From assembly GCF_024166365.1 (NCBI RefSeq), contig NC_064821.1, positions 54,773,093 to 54,837,092 on the forward strand: a stretch of 64,000 nt of DNA, read 5' to 3'. Each line of letters begins with the position of its first letter. Positions within the stretch are counted from its first letter, which is position 1. The translations under genes and the position numbers were made by a program. The DNA comes from Elephas maximus indicus. Taxonomy: Eukaryota; Chordata; Mammalia; Proboscidea; Elephantidae. Below the pieces are notes generated by a model. That model saw nothing but the letters and a program-made list of their open reading frames with translations. It did not search any database and had not been told where the DNA came from. Below are positions 63,903 through 64,000 of this stretch, piece after piece.

Positions 63903-64000
63903 GTGGCAGGAGGACGTCTTTAGCCAGGGTGGTCAGGGAAGCCTGTTGAAAGGGGTGGGCTCCTGAGCAGAGAGAAGGCATCAGCCTTGGGAACATCTGA

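Overview
This is mammalian nuclear DNA, almost certainly from an afrotherian and most likely an elephant or close paenungulate relative. The evidence is the repeat content. There are dozens of copies of the AfroSINE family (tRNA-like head plus an RTE-type tail), a companion tRNA-Gly-headed SINE, long copies of a BovB/RTE-type LINE, a lineage-specific L1 3' end, and many solo LTRs of ERVL/MaLR type. These sit beside ancient shared repeats (MIR, L2-like, MER5A-like, old L1). Only one protein-coding gene can be read.

The gene is TMEM51 on the + strand. Its two coding exons lie at 14455-14987 (ATG at 14644) and 20524-20929, joined by a canonical GT-AG intron of about 5.5 kb. They encode a complete 249-residue protein with two membrane helices. 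The 3'UTR runs to poly(A) signals at 21660 and 21747. Positions 1-14454 are therefore 5' intron or upstream sequence. I could not recognise any 5' non-coding exon there.

From about 21.7 kb to 58.8 kb the window is intergenic and built mostly of nested transposons. Landmarks are a hAT-like element carrying a perfect 49-bp minisatellite (25156-26121), a full-length minus-strand RTE broken by an L1 with an apparent 3' transduction (33425-37668), and an L1 with a perfect 15-bp target-site duplication (38629-40139). Further on are a plus-strand RTE whose 5' end is inverted (50084-53370), a four-level nest LTR > SINE > LTR > RTE (53824-56190), and an RTE tail split by a hAT-like element that itself holds an internally deleted RTE (61083-63285).

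At 59060-59500 there is a CpG island with GC boxes, an RFX-type X-box and a strong splice donor. It is probably the promoter and first exon of the next gene. By human gene order (TMEM51 then FHAD1 on 1p36) FHAD1 is the likely candidate, but no coding exon of it is visible here.

No intact mobile-element protein, CRISPR array, intact tRNA/rRNA gene or novel gene system was found. The unusual content is the structure and history of the repeats. Family names are from recall of consensus features, not from a database search.
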